Positions 27,637 to 38,845 are shown, counted from the stretch's first letter. The stretch is DNA of 64,000 bases from an uncultured Acidobacteriia bacterium (GCA_903925975.1 CAIYHG010000124.1:36397-100396), one strand, 5' to 3'. The notes: generated by a model from the letters alone, not told the origin. Program-made: numbers and translations.

Positions 27637-29562
27637 ATGATTCAACTCACCGGGGCGGGGAAGCGCTACGGCCCCAGAATCCTGTTCGATAACGCCGACT
27701 GGCTTGTCACGCCGAATGATCGCACCGGCATTGTGGGCGCCAATGGAACGGGCAAATCGTCCATCCTTAAAGTCCTGGCGGGGATCGAAGGTCTCGATTC
27801 CGGCACGATTGCCGTCCAGAAGAGCGTCGATATCGGCTACTTGCCGCAGGAAGGGCTTTCGCTTTCGGGCCGCACCGTATTCGCCGAATGCATGACCGTC
27901 TTCGCGGCGTTGCGGGCGCTCGAAGAGGAGCAGGAAGACTTGGCTCACCGCATGGCCGAGCTCGATCCGAACGGGCCCGAGTATGCGCAGGTGGCGAACC
28001 GGTTTCACTGGGTGGAAAACGAGTTCCGCGCGCGCGATGGCTATGCCGTGGAATCGCAAGTGGGCATGGTTCTCTCGGGCCTCGGTTTTCCGCAGCGCGA
28101 ATGGAAGAAACACACGGAGGAGTTCTCCGGCGGCTGGCAAATGCGCATCGCGCTGGCGAAGCTCCTGCTGCAGAAACCCAATCTTCTGCTGCTCGATGAG
28201 CCGACCAACCATCTCGACCTCGAAGCGCGCAATTGGCTGGAGGAGTACCTCGGCGCGTATCCGTACGCTTTCGTGCTGGTGTCGCACGACCGCTACTTCC
28301 TGGACACCACCGTGCGCAAGATCGTCGAGATCTGGAATAAGGGACTGCACGTCTATACCGGCGGCTTTTCGCGTTACGAGCAACTGAAGGACGAGCGGCG
28401 CGCCCAGCTTCAGGCGGCGTACGACAATCAGCAGGACAAGGTGAGGCAACTGGAAGCGTTCATTAGCCGCTTCCGTTACCAGGCCACCAAGGCGAAACAG
28501 GTACAGAGCCGAATCAAGGAACTGGAACGCATCGAGCGGATCGAGATTCCGCCCGACGAGAAATCGATTCACTTCAGCTTTCCCCAGCCGAAGCCGAGCG
28601 GACGCGTGGTGGCCGAGTTCCGCAAGGTCTCGAAGAGCTACGGCGACCACCTCGTCTTTTCGGACGCGGATTTCTACATCGAGCGCGGCGACCGCGTGGC
28701 GCTGGTGGGCGTGAACGGCGCGGGAAAGTCCACCATGATCAAGATTCTGGCGGGCGTTGAGGCGGTAAGCAGCGGCGAATACATTCTGGGCCACAACGCC
28801 GAGCCGGATTATTTCGCGCAGGACCAATACAAAGAGATGGATACCGCCGCGCGCATGATCGACGACCTCGCCACCGTGGCGCCGCGCGCGACCAACACCG
28901 AACTGCGTTCGATCCTCGGGTGTTTTCTATTCTCCGAGGACGACGTCTTCAAGACTATAGGCGTGCTCTCGGGGGGCGAGCGGAACCGTTACGCGCTGGC
29001 GCGGATGCTGATGCAGCCCTCGAACTTCATGCTGCTCGACGAGCCCACCAACCACCTGGATATACGCGCCAAGGACGTGCTGCTTACCGCGCTTCAGGAA
29101 TACGCCGGAACCGCCGTCTTCGTCTCGCACGACCGCTATTTCATCGACCGGCTGGCCACGCGCATTATTGAGGTGGAAGATGGCCGCGTGCACGTCTACC
29201 CCGGCAACTACGAGGATTACCTCTGGAGAAAGCAGGGCGGCGGCGCCCCGCAAGCCGCCGCAGCCGCGTCCGAAACGGAGTCGAGAGCCGCGGCGCCCGC
29301 CGCGGACGAGCAGGCTGCAAAGCAGGAGAAGCGCCTCAACCCGATCAAGCTGCGCCAGATGAAGGAACGCCAGGATTCGATCGAGGAAGAAGTTGCCCGG
29401 CTAGAGACGGAAATCGCCGACTACGAGGCGGCGCTGGCGAGTTTTGTCAGCGTCGAAGAGACTTCGCGTGTTTCCGGATTGCTCGATGCGCGCCGCGCCG
29501 ACCTGGAGGCGCTGCTGGGAGAGTGGGAGGAAGTGTCACAATCTATCGAAGCCAACTCGTGA
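27637..29562 (+). CDS. ABC-F family ATP-binding protein
   Basis: Two ABC ATPase cassettes (GANGTGKSS, GVNGAGKST; two LLLDEPTNHLD-type motifs), no transmembrane region, C-terminal coiled coil. Confidence 0.93.
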   Translation: MIQLTGAGKRYGPRILFDNADWLVTPNDRTGIVGANGTGKSSILKVLAGIEGLDSGTIAVQKSVDIGYLPQEGLSLSGRTVFAECMTVFAALRALEEEQEDLAHRMAELDPNGPEYAQVANRFHWVENEFRARDGYAVESQVGMVLSGLGFPQREWKKHTEEFSGGWQMRIALAKLLLQKPNLLLLDEPTNHLDLEARNWLEEYLGAYPYAFVLVSHDRYFLDTTVRKIVEIWNKGLHVYTGGFSRYEQLKDERRAQLQAAYDNQQDKVRQLEAFISRFRYQATKAKQVQSRIKELERIERIEIPPDEKSIHFSFPQPKPSGRVVAEFRKVSKSYGDHLVFSDADFYIERGDRVALVGVNGAGKSTMIKILAGVEAVSSGEYILGHNAEPDYFAQDQYKEMDTAARMIDDLATVAPRATNTELRSILGCFLFSEDDVFKTIGVLSGGERNRYALARMLMQPSNFMLLDEPTNHLDIRAKDVLLTALQEYAGTAVFVSHDRYFIDRLATRIIEVEDGRVHVYPGNYEDYLWRKQGGGAPQAAAAASETESRAAAPAADEQAAKQEKRLNPIKLRQMKERQDSIEEEVARLETEIADYEAALASFVSVEETSRVSGLLDARRADLEALLGEWEEVSQSIEANS

Positions 29563-29718
29563 GACCGGCTTAGATTCAAGACGCCGTCGCCGGGACGTGT
29601 GAGCAATCCTCTGGACCCATCTCTCAAAAATTGAACGGCTTCGCCGCGTAAGCGCTGCCGGTCTGGCGTGCGGTCCTGGGTTCGAACTGGCCCCGAAAAC
29701 GCCGGGCAGGGCGGAATC

Positions 29719-29949
29719 CTACTCCTGAGCCGGCATTTGCTGCTCGATCTCCCGCCAGGCGCTGACCTTAAGGCGGCGGCACACCCAGCAGAGCGATTCA
29801 TTGCCGGTCATCAAGAGTTCCGTATCGGCCCCGCAGACGACGCACTTCACCGTCTTCTTCAGGCTGTCCTCGGAAATCGACCGTTTTGCCTGCTCCAGGA
29901 TTTCTTCCGGAACTACCCGGTCCGGTCTTGCCTGCGCCTTTCGTTTCAT
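29719..29949 (-). CDS. Small zinc-ribbon-like protein
   Basis: CVVCGAD..ESLCWVCRRL. Confidence 0.5.
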   Translation of the reverse strand: MKRKAQARPDRVVPEEILEQAKRSISEDSLKKTVKCVVCGADTELLMTGNESLCWVCRRLKVSAWREIEQQMPAQE

Positions 29950-30027
29950 TGATCCCCAGTTCCGATTTCACTATGGCAGAAACCGCGCCCTGGGACAATG
30001 CCCAGCCCCCCTTGGTACGTACCAGGC

Positions 30028-30210
30028 TTACGCCGCTTCCGGAATCTGTACTACGGCAGCTACATCCAGAGCCGAAGCGCATCTCGGGCACTTTTGGCCC
30101 GCCGCCACCCTCGCTCTGCTTCCCCTCAAATCGATTGCCGCCGGTACGGTATGGGTGCAAATCGGGCAATACGCCAGCCCCAGTGGTCCATTCTGTGACA
30201 GTGCTTTCAT
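30028..30210 (-). CDS. Small zinc-ribbon-like protein
   Basis: YCPICTHTVPAAIDLRGSRARVAAGQKCPRCASALDV; in-frame ATG at 30210. Confidence 0.4.
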   Translation of the reverse strand: MKALSQNGPLGLAYCPICTHTVPAAIDLRGSRARVAAGQKCPRCASALDVAAVVQIPEAA

Positions 30211-30366
30211 CTGTACCGCCTCACTACATCGGACGTAAGAATAACAGCATGGGTTGTAGAAAGATCGTAAATATTGTTGGATCGAACAGTACATATAGAT
30301 GTACGGCAAAGCCTGGGGCAGCAGGCCAGCCGGAACCCGGTTTCGGGGGGTGGTACGCTAATTCGT

Positions 30367-30660
30367 ATGCAGCAGCCCCCCGCACCCAATATCCATCTCG
30401 TCCAGACGCCCGATTATAGAGAGAATTACGCGAATAGCGTCCAGATCCGCGTGAGCCTGTGGGATTTCGTGCTGATGTTCGGCCGTATCGATCAGACCGC
30501 GCCCGATCACGTTACGATCCAGAATTTTCAGGGAGTTTATCTCAGCCCGCAACAGGCCAAAGCGCTGCTGAACGTGCTGACGCAGAACGTCACGCAGTAC
30601 GAGTCGGCATTCGGCGAAATCCGGCTGGAGCCGCAGGCGGCCAATAGCAGCGTGCAGTAG
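30367..30660 (+). CDS. DUF3467-like protein
   Basis: YRENYANSVQIRVSLWDFVLMFGRIDQ..VTIQNFQGVYLSPQQAKALLNVLTQNVTQYESAFGEI. Confidence 0.75.
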   Translation: MQQPPAPNIHLVQTPDYRENYANSVQIRVSLWDFVLMFGRIDQTAPDHVTIQNFQGVYLSPQQAKALLNVLTQNVTQYESAFGEIRLEPQAANSSVQ

Positions 30661-30665
30661 GGGTC

Positions 30666-32201
30666 ATGACCGCGCCCGGAACCCGGCCGCGCCGCATCGG
30701 CGTAGGCGTCTATCTGTTCTTCCTGGCGGCTTTCGCCCTCGTGCTCTTCCTGGGACACGCGCCCTTCCTGGCGCTGCCCTACTATTGGGACGAGGTCGGC
30801 CAATTCATCCCCGCGGCGCTCGACTTTTCCCACGGCGTCTGGATTGCGCATTCACCCAGCCTGCACCCTCCGGCCGTGGCCGCCTATCTAGCGGGCGCGT
30901 GGGCGGTGGCTGGCTCCACGCCGGTGGCTACGAAGGCCGCCATGCTACTGGCGGCCTCATTCGGAGTGCTGGCCGCGTTTCTGCTGGCGATCGAGCTTTC
31001 GAAACGCGCCCGGAATAAGCCCGCGCTGCTGGCCGTGGGGTTGCTGTGCCTCTCGCCGGTGTTCTTCTCCCAATCGATGCTGGCGCAGTTGGACGCCCCG
31101 GCGATGCTGTTCGCGTCGCTGGCCCTGCTGTGGTTTCTGCAGAATCGCATGGCGCTGGCCGGCGCAGCCTGCCTGCTCTTGGCGCTGACCAACGAGACGG
31201 GCCTGATCGTGCCGCTTGTATTCGCGGGCTGGCTGGCTTATGAGCGCCGCTGGCGCGACATGGCATGGTTCGCCCCAGCCGTGCTGGCGCTCGGCGCCTG
31301 GGCCGCTGTGTTGAAACACGCTACCGGGTACTGGGGCGGGAGCGCGGAGTTCCTCCGCGCCGGCCTGACTTTGAATCCCGCGGAGATCGGAATCACTTTC
31401 GTTCGCCGCGCGTATTACCTGTTTGTCGCGAACCTGCACTGGATCGGAACGGCGGCGATGATATACGCGTGGCGGAAGAGCGCGCTCTTTCAAAGCCGCG
31501 CGTGGCGCATCGCCTGGGCGCTAATCGGCGCGCACATCGTTTTGCTCGGCTTCAGCGGAGAAGCGGCGCTCAACCGTCATCTGCTCCCGGTTCTCCCCAT
31601 CCTCTACGCCGCCATGGCCGGGAGCCTGATGGAGTTCCCCAAGATCCCGCGCATCGCCTATTCCGCGGCGCTGCTGGCGGGCCTTGCGGCGTGCAATCTG
31701 ATTAATCCGCCGTATCCGTTCCCGCTTGAGGACAATCTGGCATTCTCGGATTTCGTCCGCCTTCAGCGTGACGCGGCGGACTACCTGCAGCGTAACTTCC
31801 CGCAAGCGCGAGTTTCCACGGTATGGCCGATGACGGTAGAGCTGGCGCAGCCGGAACTGGGCTACGTGAAGCGCGCCATGGCTGTGCGGAACATCCACGA
31901 TTTCTCCAAGGCCACTCTGGATTCGACAGCCTGGGGCGCCTCCGACGTGGTCGTGGTCTATTCCCGAACATGGGATCCGGCGCGCAGCCTGATGCGCTGG
32001 AATTGGGTGAGCGCCTTGTGGACGCGTTGGTACGGCCCGCTCGGCGATGATGGGCTGGCGGATGTGGAATCGAGGATTCCGTTTCCCTCGTTGCAGCGGT
32101 TGGAACTAGGCGGCCAGTGGATTCAGATCTACGCGAACAGGCGCCGGGGTCACGCGCCCTTCGGATGGCCCGCCGCGCCGGCAGCCGGTTCCCGGTTCTG
32201 A
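30666..32201 (+). CDS. Polytopic membrane glycosyltransferase-like protein (GT39/PMT-like)
   Basis: Multiple hydrophobic segments; YYWDEVGQFIPAALDF near the N-terminus. Confidence 0.65.
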   Translation: MTAPGTRPRRIGVGVYLFFLAAFALVLFLGHAPFLALPYYWDEVGQFIPAALDFSHGVWIAHSPSLHPPAVAAYLAGAWAVAGSTPVATKAAMLLAASFGVLAAFLLAIELSKRARNKPALLAVGLLCLSPVFFSQSMLAQLDAPAMLFASLALLWFLQNRMALAGAACLLLALTNETGLIVPLVFAGWLAYERRWRDMAWFAPAVLALGAWAAVLKHATGYWGGSAEFLRAGLTLNPAEIGITFVRRAYYLFVANLHWIGTAAMIYAWRKSALFQSRAWRIAWALIGAHIVLLGFSGEAALNRHLLPVLPILYAAMAGSLMEFPKIPRIAYSAALLAGLAACNLINPPYPFPLEDNLAFSDFVRLQRDAADYLQRNFPQARVSTVWPMTVELAQPELGYVKRAMAVRNIHDFSKATLDSTAWGASDVVVVYSRTWDPARSLMRWNWVSALWTRWYGPLGDDGLADVESRIPFPSLQRLELGGQWIQIYANRRRGHAPFGWPAAPAAGSRF

Positions 32202-32225
32202 ACTTCAGGCCGGCGTGGCGCGTTT

Positions 32226-32273
32226 GTGGCGTGGGCCTCCAGGCCTGCGGAGTCGAGATTCGTCTCGACTTTT
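32226..32273 (+). repeat. 48-bp double-hairpin repeat, copy 1; terminator-like
   Basis: GTGGCGTGGGCCTCCAGGCCTGCGGAGTCGAGATTCGTCTCGACTTTT; 7-bp stem with TTCG tetraloop followed by TTTTT; 46/48 identical to 57244-57291. Confidence 0.85.
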
Positions 32274-32316
32274 TCAGCGGGTAGCGTCACCCTGCCCGCA
32301 GCCGCGAACCCGCCGA

Positions 32317-33495
32317 TCACCGTCCCGCAGCTGGCCCCGCGGCCGGAGGCCGCCGTTTCAAAGGGTCTCCGTGCAGATACGAGATCAGGTCGGCCATCTC
32401 AGATCCGCTGAACCGCGGCCACGAAATTCCCTTTAGCCGCATGCGGTCGAGCATCACGGGGCCATGCTTCCAAAGCGCCGCCGCCATGCCAAATGATGTG
32501 ATCGTCCCCGCCATCGCCGCGCGGCTCGGCGCACCGCTCGAAGCGTCGTCATGGCACGCGCCGCAGCGCTTCCGGGCAAACACCTTCCCGCCCTGCGCGA
32601 CGTCGCCGCGTTCTTCGAAAAACTGCATGGAGATCAGGTAGCCCACTACCCGGCGCATTTCCTCCTGCGTGAGCGGCGCCGGATCAACCCGCGTTCGCGT
32701 GGCGTGGTTCCACATGGCCGCGGCAAACTCGGTAAGGCTGTAACGGGTAGGCTGGGCTTCCAGGGATAACTCGCCCGTATGGCAGCCTGCGCAGCCCTTC
32801 GAGGTGAATAGCTGCTCTCCCGACTCCGCCGGGCCGGGCTGAAACTCCACGGCGCGGTTCGATGTCTGCCGGGTTCGCACGTACGCCAGTAGGTCTGTCA
32901 ATTCCTGGCCGGAGAGCAGTGGATACGGAATCCCCACCCTGCCGAACGTGGGCTTCATGTCCCTGGAGTGGTTCCACATCTGCGCGGCCAATTCAATCGG
33001 GTTGGCAACTGCCTCCCAATTCGTCACCGGACGAATGCTGTCACCGGCCGCTGACCCAGTCCCGTGGCACTGCGCGCACTTCTTGGAGTCGAAGAGCCGC
33101 GCGCCCCGGCCGGCATCGCCCGGCTGCGCGAAATCGCGAACGGCAAAGAGGTAGACGAACAGGTCCGCCCCCTCCTGCTCGGCCAAGTCCGGCTTGGAGA
33201 TCGAGGCCTTCTCCATCGCCGCCCACATGACCGGGGCATGGCTCCACAACAAACCCGCCATTACCGACGGACTGAAGTTGCGGACGGCGCCCCGCCCGAG
33301 GTCTGGTGCGCGCTTGCCTCCCACCCCGTTAATGCTGTGGCATGCGCCGCAGTTGCGTGTCTGGAATACGGCCATACCGCGGTCCGCATCGCCGGGCGGC
33401 AAGATTCTGGTAGCGCCGCTCGCGGCGGCCCCTGCGCCGATAATAGCCAGCGCAATTTGTAGCAGCGTTCTCAGGTTGGCAGAGTGCAAGACCAA
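32317..33495 (-). CDS. Tetra-domain c-type cytochrome
   Basis: Four CxxCH motifs (CGACHS, CAQCHG, CAGCHT, CGACHD), each in a repeated cytochrome c module. Confidence 0.88.
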   Translation of the reverse strand: MVLHSANLRTLLQIALAIIGAGAAASGATRILPPGDADRGMAVFQTRNCGACHSINGVGGKRAPDLGRGAVRNFSPSVMAGLLWSHAPVMWAAMEKASISKPDLAEQEGADLFVYLFAVRDFAQPGDAGRGARLFDSKKCAQCHGTGSAAGDSIRPVTNWEAVANPIELAAQMWNHSRDMKPTFGRVGIPYPLLSGQELTDLLAYVRTRQTSNRAVEFQPGPAESGEQLFTSKGCAGCHTGELSLEAQPTRYSLTEFAAAMWNHATRTRVDPAPLTQEEMRRVVGYLISMQFFEERGDVAQGGKVFARKRCGACHDDASSGAPSRAAMAGTITSFGMAAALWKHGPVMLDRMRLKGISWPRFSGSEMADLISYLHGDPLKRRPPAAGPAAGR

Positions 33496-33510
33496 ATTCT
33501 AAACAGAATT

Positions 33511-33535
33511 AGCCCGGAAGTCATCCTCCCGGGCT
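33511..33535 (-). terminator. Stem-loop downstream of 33586-33978
   Basis: AGCCCGG-N11-CCGGGCT. Confidence 0.45.
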
Positions 33536-33585
33536 CAAGCAATTCGATCAAACGCGCAACTAAGCCAAGGCTTAGTCTCGCTTCG

Positions 33586-33978
33586 TCAGCGCATGGCGAG
33601 AACGACCGGCTGCGAGGCAGTCACTTTGCTCTTCTGCAGCTCGCGCTCCACTCGCGACATGGGCACGTTGGATTTGGACGCGCCGATCCATATCTGGGAA
33701 AGAAAATACTGGCTACCATAAGCGTTGAACACCAGTTTGTACTCCCCCGAGGAATTCTGGCTCTGGGGCCGCGCGTTCACAAAATAGGCAGCGCCTTGGT
33801 CAATGCTTTCGACCTTGAGGGCGGCCGATCCGGCCTCATACTTCATTTCGTATTGTCCGGCGGGAGCGGTCGTGCTGCCGATCGCGAACTCAAACGGGAC
33901 GCTAAACTTGGCGGTTTGTGCGCATAGCGGCAAGCTCAGAGCTGCCGTTGCGAGAACTGTAAGCAATAACTTCTTCAT
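33586..33978 (-). CDS. Exported hypothetical protein
   Basis: MKKLLLTVLATAALSLPLCAQ signal peptide; beta-rich remainder. Confidence 0.65.
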   Translation of the reverse strand: MKKLLLTVLATAALSLPLCAQTAKFSVPFEFAIGSTTAPAGQYEMKYEAGSAALKVESIDQGAAYFVNARPQSQNSSGEYKLVFNAYGSQYFLSQIWIGASKSNVPMSRVERELQKSKVTASQPVVLAMR

Positions 33979-34437
33979 GTTTCCCCTCCCAGGGTTGCGC
34001 TTGCCGGGCCAAAACGCGCGCGAGGTGTGGCGCCCGGAGGCTCCGGCTAAGTCTATTTCGGTTTCCATACTCTAAAGCTGAGTGTTGAGATCCAGTTTAT
34101 ACGGTATGGCCATGTACACAAGCTCCAAGTTCAGGAGCTAGTGTTCTTGCGCACGAGTGAAGATATTTTCTTGTTGACTAGTCTAAGTGCCGCTAAGCGC
34201 CACTGTGCAGTTATTGAATTACTCTCGGCGCTACTTAGTCGCTGGAATCGCTCTTCTTGTAGAATCCACTTGCTAGTGGGTGGTTAGGAGGAACTTCGCG
34301 GGTTTCCGAATTGACCTGCTGCCCTTTCAATGTGGCGGAGCAGGCCTGTTTCTTCCGGACGGATGCAAATACTCAGGTAGCTGGTTTCCGCAAACCCCGT
34401 CTTTGGGGCCTATGATCATTTCTCGCTGGCCAATGAA

Positions 34438-34836
34438 TCATGCCCCGGCGCTCACCGGGTGGCGTTGCCGCATGAGGAGCAGGCCGAAGGTTGCCGGTAT
34501 CAGCGTCAGCCATCCGGCCAAAATAGCGCCGGCCGGAGACCCCCAGATTGCGATTTGCTGCGCCCACACCATCAGCGCGCCCAAAACGTGCGCGGCCATC
34601 ATGGCACAACTGACCCGGCGCTGAATGCCAGGGTCCACGATCTCCCTGACAGCCAGAAGTAGCACGCCCACAAGAAAGAATCCTACACCGGCAAGCCGGA
34701 TCAGTGACCAGCTCCCAAAATCGTGATGTACGAACGTTCCGAAAAACGAGACGGAGTCCGGTCCGCGAAGCATCAGGAGAAGGCCCATAACACTCGCACT
34801 CCAGCCGTCAATTGACACAATCCGACGAAAGTTCAT
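34438..34836 (-). CDS. Small membrane protein, hypothetical
   Basis: Four hydrophobic stretches. Confidence 0.55.
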   Translation of the reverse strand: MNFRRIVSIDGWSASVMGLLLMLRGPDSVSFFGTFVHHDFGSWSLIRLAGVGFFLVGVLLLAVREIVDPGIQRRVSCAMMAAHVLGALMVWAQQIAIWGSPAGAILAGWLTLIPATFGLLLMRQRHPVSAGA

Positions 34837-34994
34837 GCGGATATTCTAGAGCTTTCGGTTCGCGGACGCCACGGGTTACTTGCGAGAAAGCGGTCCGTAG
34901 CCCGCGTTGCTCCCCAGCGCCATATAAGTGGCCTTTCGGAAACCGTTAGCTTCTAGATCTCCGGCGCCGCTTGCCGCGCCATCCACCATCGCCG

Positions 34995-35822
34995 CTACCG
35001 CCTCGCTGCAATCACTCTCGGAATTCCAGCGAGGTCGGGCTCCACCTGAACGTCATTCCATCCGCCCAGCATGGCGCTGACCCGTTCGCAGCTTCCGAAA
35101 CCTAGTTCCATCACGAGCCAGCCGCCGGGGCGCAGCACGCGGGGGGCGTCCGCGATGATTCGCTCGTAGATCTCGAAACCCGTTTCGCCGCCGAACAGCG
35201 CCACGTGCGGCTCCCAGTCGCGGACTTCGCGCTGGAGCCCTTCGCGCTGTGTGGTGGGGACGTAGGGCGGGTTGGAAACGATCAAGTCCATTGCGGCAGG
35301 CGCTATGGACGCCATCAGGTCGCAAACGGCAAATTGCACGGCCGCACACAAACGGTGGGCGTTTCCCGCGGCTACGGCAACCGCGGCAGGCGAGATGTCC
35401 GTGGCCCAGGTCTCCGCTCCGGTTTCGAGCCGCAGGGTCACCGCTAGCGCGCCCGAGCCCGAGCCCACGTCCAGGATTCTAGCAGGCGCGCGCTCCTTCG
35501 CCAGATTGAGCGCCACTTCCACTACGTGCTCGGTTTCCGGCCGCGGGATCAGCACGTCGGAGGTAACGCGAAACTCACGGCCATAGAATTCCTGCCGTTG
35601 GGTGATGTACTGCGTGGGCTTGCCGTTGAGGCGTTCGTGCAGATAGCGGCCGTAATGAATCCACTCGACGCTGGTCAGTTCGTGCTCGGGATGCGCGTAG
35701 AGATAGACGCGTTCGCGGCCGAGCGCGTGGCAGAGCAGAACTTCCGCCGTCAGCCTGGGTGCGCCCACGCCGCCATCTTCCAGGAGTTGCACGCCCTGGA
35801 GCAGCGCCGTCCCGGCCGTCAT
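34995..35822 (-). CDS. prmC: Release factor glutamine methyltransferase
   Basis: ILDVGSGSGALAVTL..DLIVSNPPYVP; adjacent to prfA. Confidence 0.95.
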   Translation of the reverse strand: MTAGTALLQGVQLLEDGGVGAPRLTAEVLLCHALGRERVYLYAHPEHELTSVEWIHYGRYLHERLNGKPTQYITQRQEFYGREFRVTSDVLIPRPETEHVVEVALNLAKERAPARILDVGSGSGALAVTLRLETGAETWATDISPAAVAVAAGNAHRLCAAVQFAVCDLMASIAPAAMDLIVSNPPYVPTTQREGLQREVRDWEPHVALFGGETGFEIYERIIADAPRVLRPGGWLVMELGFGSCERVSAMLGGWNDVQVEPDLAGIPRVIAARR

Positions 35823-35828
35823 CGTGGG

Positions 35829-36908
<1,080 letters not shown>

Positions 36909-36914
36909 GAAGAG

Positions 36915-37913
36915 TTACGCGATGACCAATTCTCCGCCCTGGGATTTCTCGAGTTCCATCGCGCCTTCGAGGGCGCGGATGGCCACGGCGGTTTGCGCAT
37001 CGTCGGGCGGTTTCGTAGTGATGCGCTGCAGCCAGAGGCCGGGGGCGGTGAGTCCGGCCAGAATAGAGCCGCGCTTCTTGGCGGCAAAACGGATCAGTTC
37101 ATAGCTCAGGCCAACTATGACTGGAAGCATTCCGATGCGTACCAGGAACTTGGCCCAAAAGCTTTGCACCGGAATCAACATATAGACAAGCATCGAGAGC
37201 ACCATCACCACCAGCAGAAAACTCGTCCCGCAGCGGGGATGGAAGGTGGTGAACTTCTGGGCGTTCGCAACGTTCACGGGCTTGCCCGATTCGAAGTTGA
37301 AGACTACCTTGTGCTCCGCGCCGTGGTATTCCCAGATGCGCCGCATGTCTTTCCAGCTGGAAACCGCGAACAGGAAGCCCAGAAAGATCAGGATGCGCAC
37401 TACGCCATCCACCGCATTGAACACGATCAAATTGTTCAGCGCGGGGAACGCCGGCTTCAGGCGCGTAACGGCGTAGAGCGGCACCAGCTTGTACATGAAG
37501 ATGAAGAACGCGAGCGAGAAGATCAGGCTTCCCGCCATGGCCCACTTAGGCGGTTCCTTGCCCTGGAGCTTCGGGTCCTCCGTCATCTCGTCTCTCATGG
37601 CCACGTCGGCCGAGAAGCGCAGGGCGCTGATGCCTAGTTTCATCGCCTGATAGAGCGTGCCGATTCCCCGCAAAACGGGGTGCCGGTAAATGGGATACAG
37701 CTCCGAGATGCGGCCGATGGGCTTCTCTTCCGTAACGATTTCGCCGTTCTTGCGGCGCACAGCCACGCAATAGCTGTGGGGCGCACGCATCATAACGCCT
37801 TCCATCACGGCCTGGCCGCCGACGAGGGTTTCCTCGCCGCTCTCCAGCGCGGGCAGCATTTGGGAATGCAGAAAGATGCGGAAACATCTACGCAGGGACA
37901 CCAAGATATTCAC
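36915..37913 (-). CDS. DUF1385 membrane protein
   Basis: LVGGQAVMEGVMMRAPHSYCVAVRR..WEYHGAEHKVVFNFE..FHPRCGTSFLL; start near 37913 (GTG) or 37859 (ATG). Confidence 0.85.
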   Translation of the reverse strand: MNILVSLRRCFRIFLHSQMLPALESGEETLVGGQAVMEGVMMRAPHSYCVAVRRKNGEIVTEEKPIGRISELYPIYRHPVLRGIGTLYQAMKLGISALRFSADVAMRDEMTEDPKLQGKEPPKWAMAGSLIFSLAFFIFMYKLVPLYAVTRLKPAFPALNNLIVFNAVDGVVRILIFLGFLFAVSSWKDMRRIWEYHGAEHKVVFNFESGKPVNVANAQKFTTFHPRCGTSFLLVVMVLSMLVYMLIPVQSFWAKFLVRIGMLPVIVGLSYELIRFAAKKRGSILAGLTAPGLWLQRITTKPPDDAQTAVAIRALEGAMELEKSQGGELVIA

Positions 37914-37954
37914 TGTACTCCTTCTATTATACCGGGCGGGGAAGGGAAATACGC

Positions 37955-38845
37955 TCATGGGAGAAGACCTTCCAGTGCCGGGCCAAGTTCCGGGAATTGA
38001 AAGCGGAACCCCTCCCGTTCGGCGGCCTCGGGAATCGCGCGCTGGCTGCTCAGAAGAACTTCCGCCATATCGCCGAACGCCAGCTTCAGCGCGAGGCCGG
38101 GGACGGTGAACACGGCGGGGCGCCCAAGGGCAGCTGCCAGCAACTTCGTGAACTCGCCATTCGTTACCGGATGCGGGCTGCATGCGTTGAACGCGCCGGC
38201 GACGGGCTTTTCGGCGGCGAAGCGGAAGAGTTCCACCAGATCGGCCGCGTGGACCCACGGCATCCACTGGCGGCCTCCGCCGAGCCTGCCCCCGAGGCCA
38301 AGGCGGAACGGCAGCAGCATACGGCCGAGCGCCCCGCCCGAGGAATCGAGCACCACGCCGATGCGCAGGCGAACCACCCGGATGCCAAATGCCTCCGCCG
38401 CTTGCGCTTCCCGTTCCCAGGCTGCCGTGACCTCGGCGAGAAATCCGCTGCCCATGGCCGCGCTTTCGCTGAGGAGTTCATCGCCGCGCGAGCCGTAATA
38501 GCCCGCCGCCGAAGCGCAGACCAGCGCCGGCTTGCGCGGCAGACGGCCAAGCGCGCACACCAGATTGCGTGTGCCAATCACCCGGCTATCGAGAATGCGG
38601 CGCTTCACTTCGGGGCTCCAGCGCCGTGCGACGCTCTCGCCCGCCAGATGGATTACTGCGTCGATTTCGTGCAGCGCCTCTTCGGGCGGTTCGCCCGCCT
38701 GCGGGTCCCACTTCACGCCGGGGATGCCCCCGGGGCCGGGCGCGCCGCTGCGTCCCAAGGCAACAACGCCGTGGCCCGACGCAGTGAGCGCCCGCGCCAA
38801 TCGGCGGCCAATCAGTCCGGAAGCGCCGGTGATGGCGATGTTCAT
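37955..38845 (-). CDS. TIGR01777-family NAD-dependent epimerase/oxidoreductase
   Basis: MNIAITGASGLIGRRLARALTASGHGVVALGRSG..VIHLAGESVARRWSPEVKRRILDSRVIGT. Confidence 0.9.
   Translation of the reverse strand: MNIAITGASGLIGRRLARALTASGHGVVALGRSGAPGPGGIPGVKWDPQAGEPPEEALHEIDAVIHLAGESVARRWSPEVKRRILDSRVIGTRNLVCALGRLPRKPALVCASAAGYYGSRGDELLSESAAMGSGFLAEVTAAWEREAQAAEAFGIRVVRLRIGVVLDSSGGALGRMLLPFRLGLGGRLGGGRQWMPWVHAADLVELFRFAAEKPVAGAFNACSPHPVTNGEFTKLLAAALGRPAVFTVPGLALKLAFGDMAEVLLSSQRAIPEAAEREGFRFQFPELGPALEGLLP

Noticed and set aside
29650-29700. GGTTCGAAC string resembling a tRNA T-loop
   Set aside because: No acceptor, D or anticodon arms could be paired around it; no tRNA cloverleaf fits.
29798-30169. 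Several overlapping ORFs on both strands between the ABC-F and DUF3467 genes
   Set aside because: Most lack motifs; only the two small zinc-ribbon candidates (29719-29949, 30028-30210) were kept, at low confidence.
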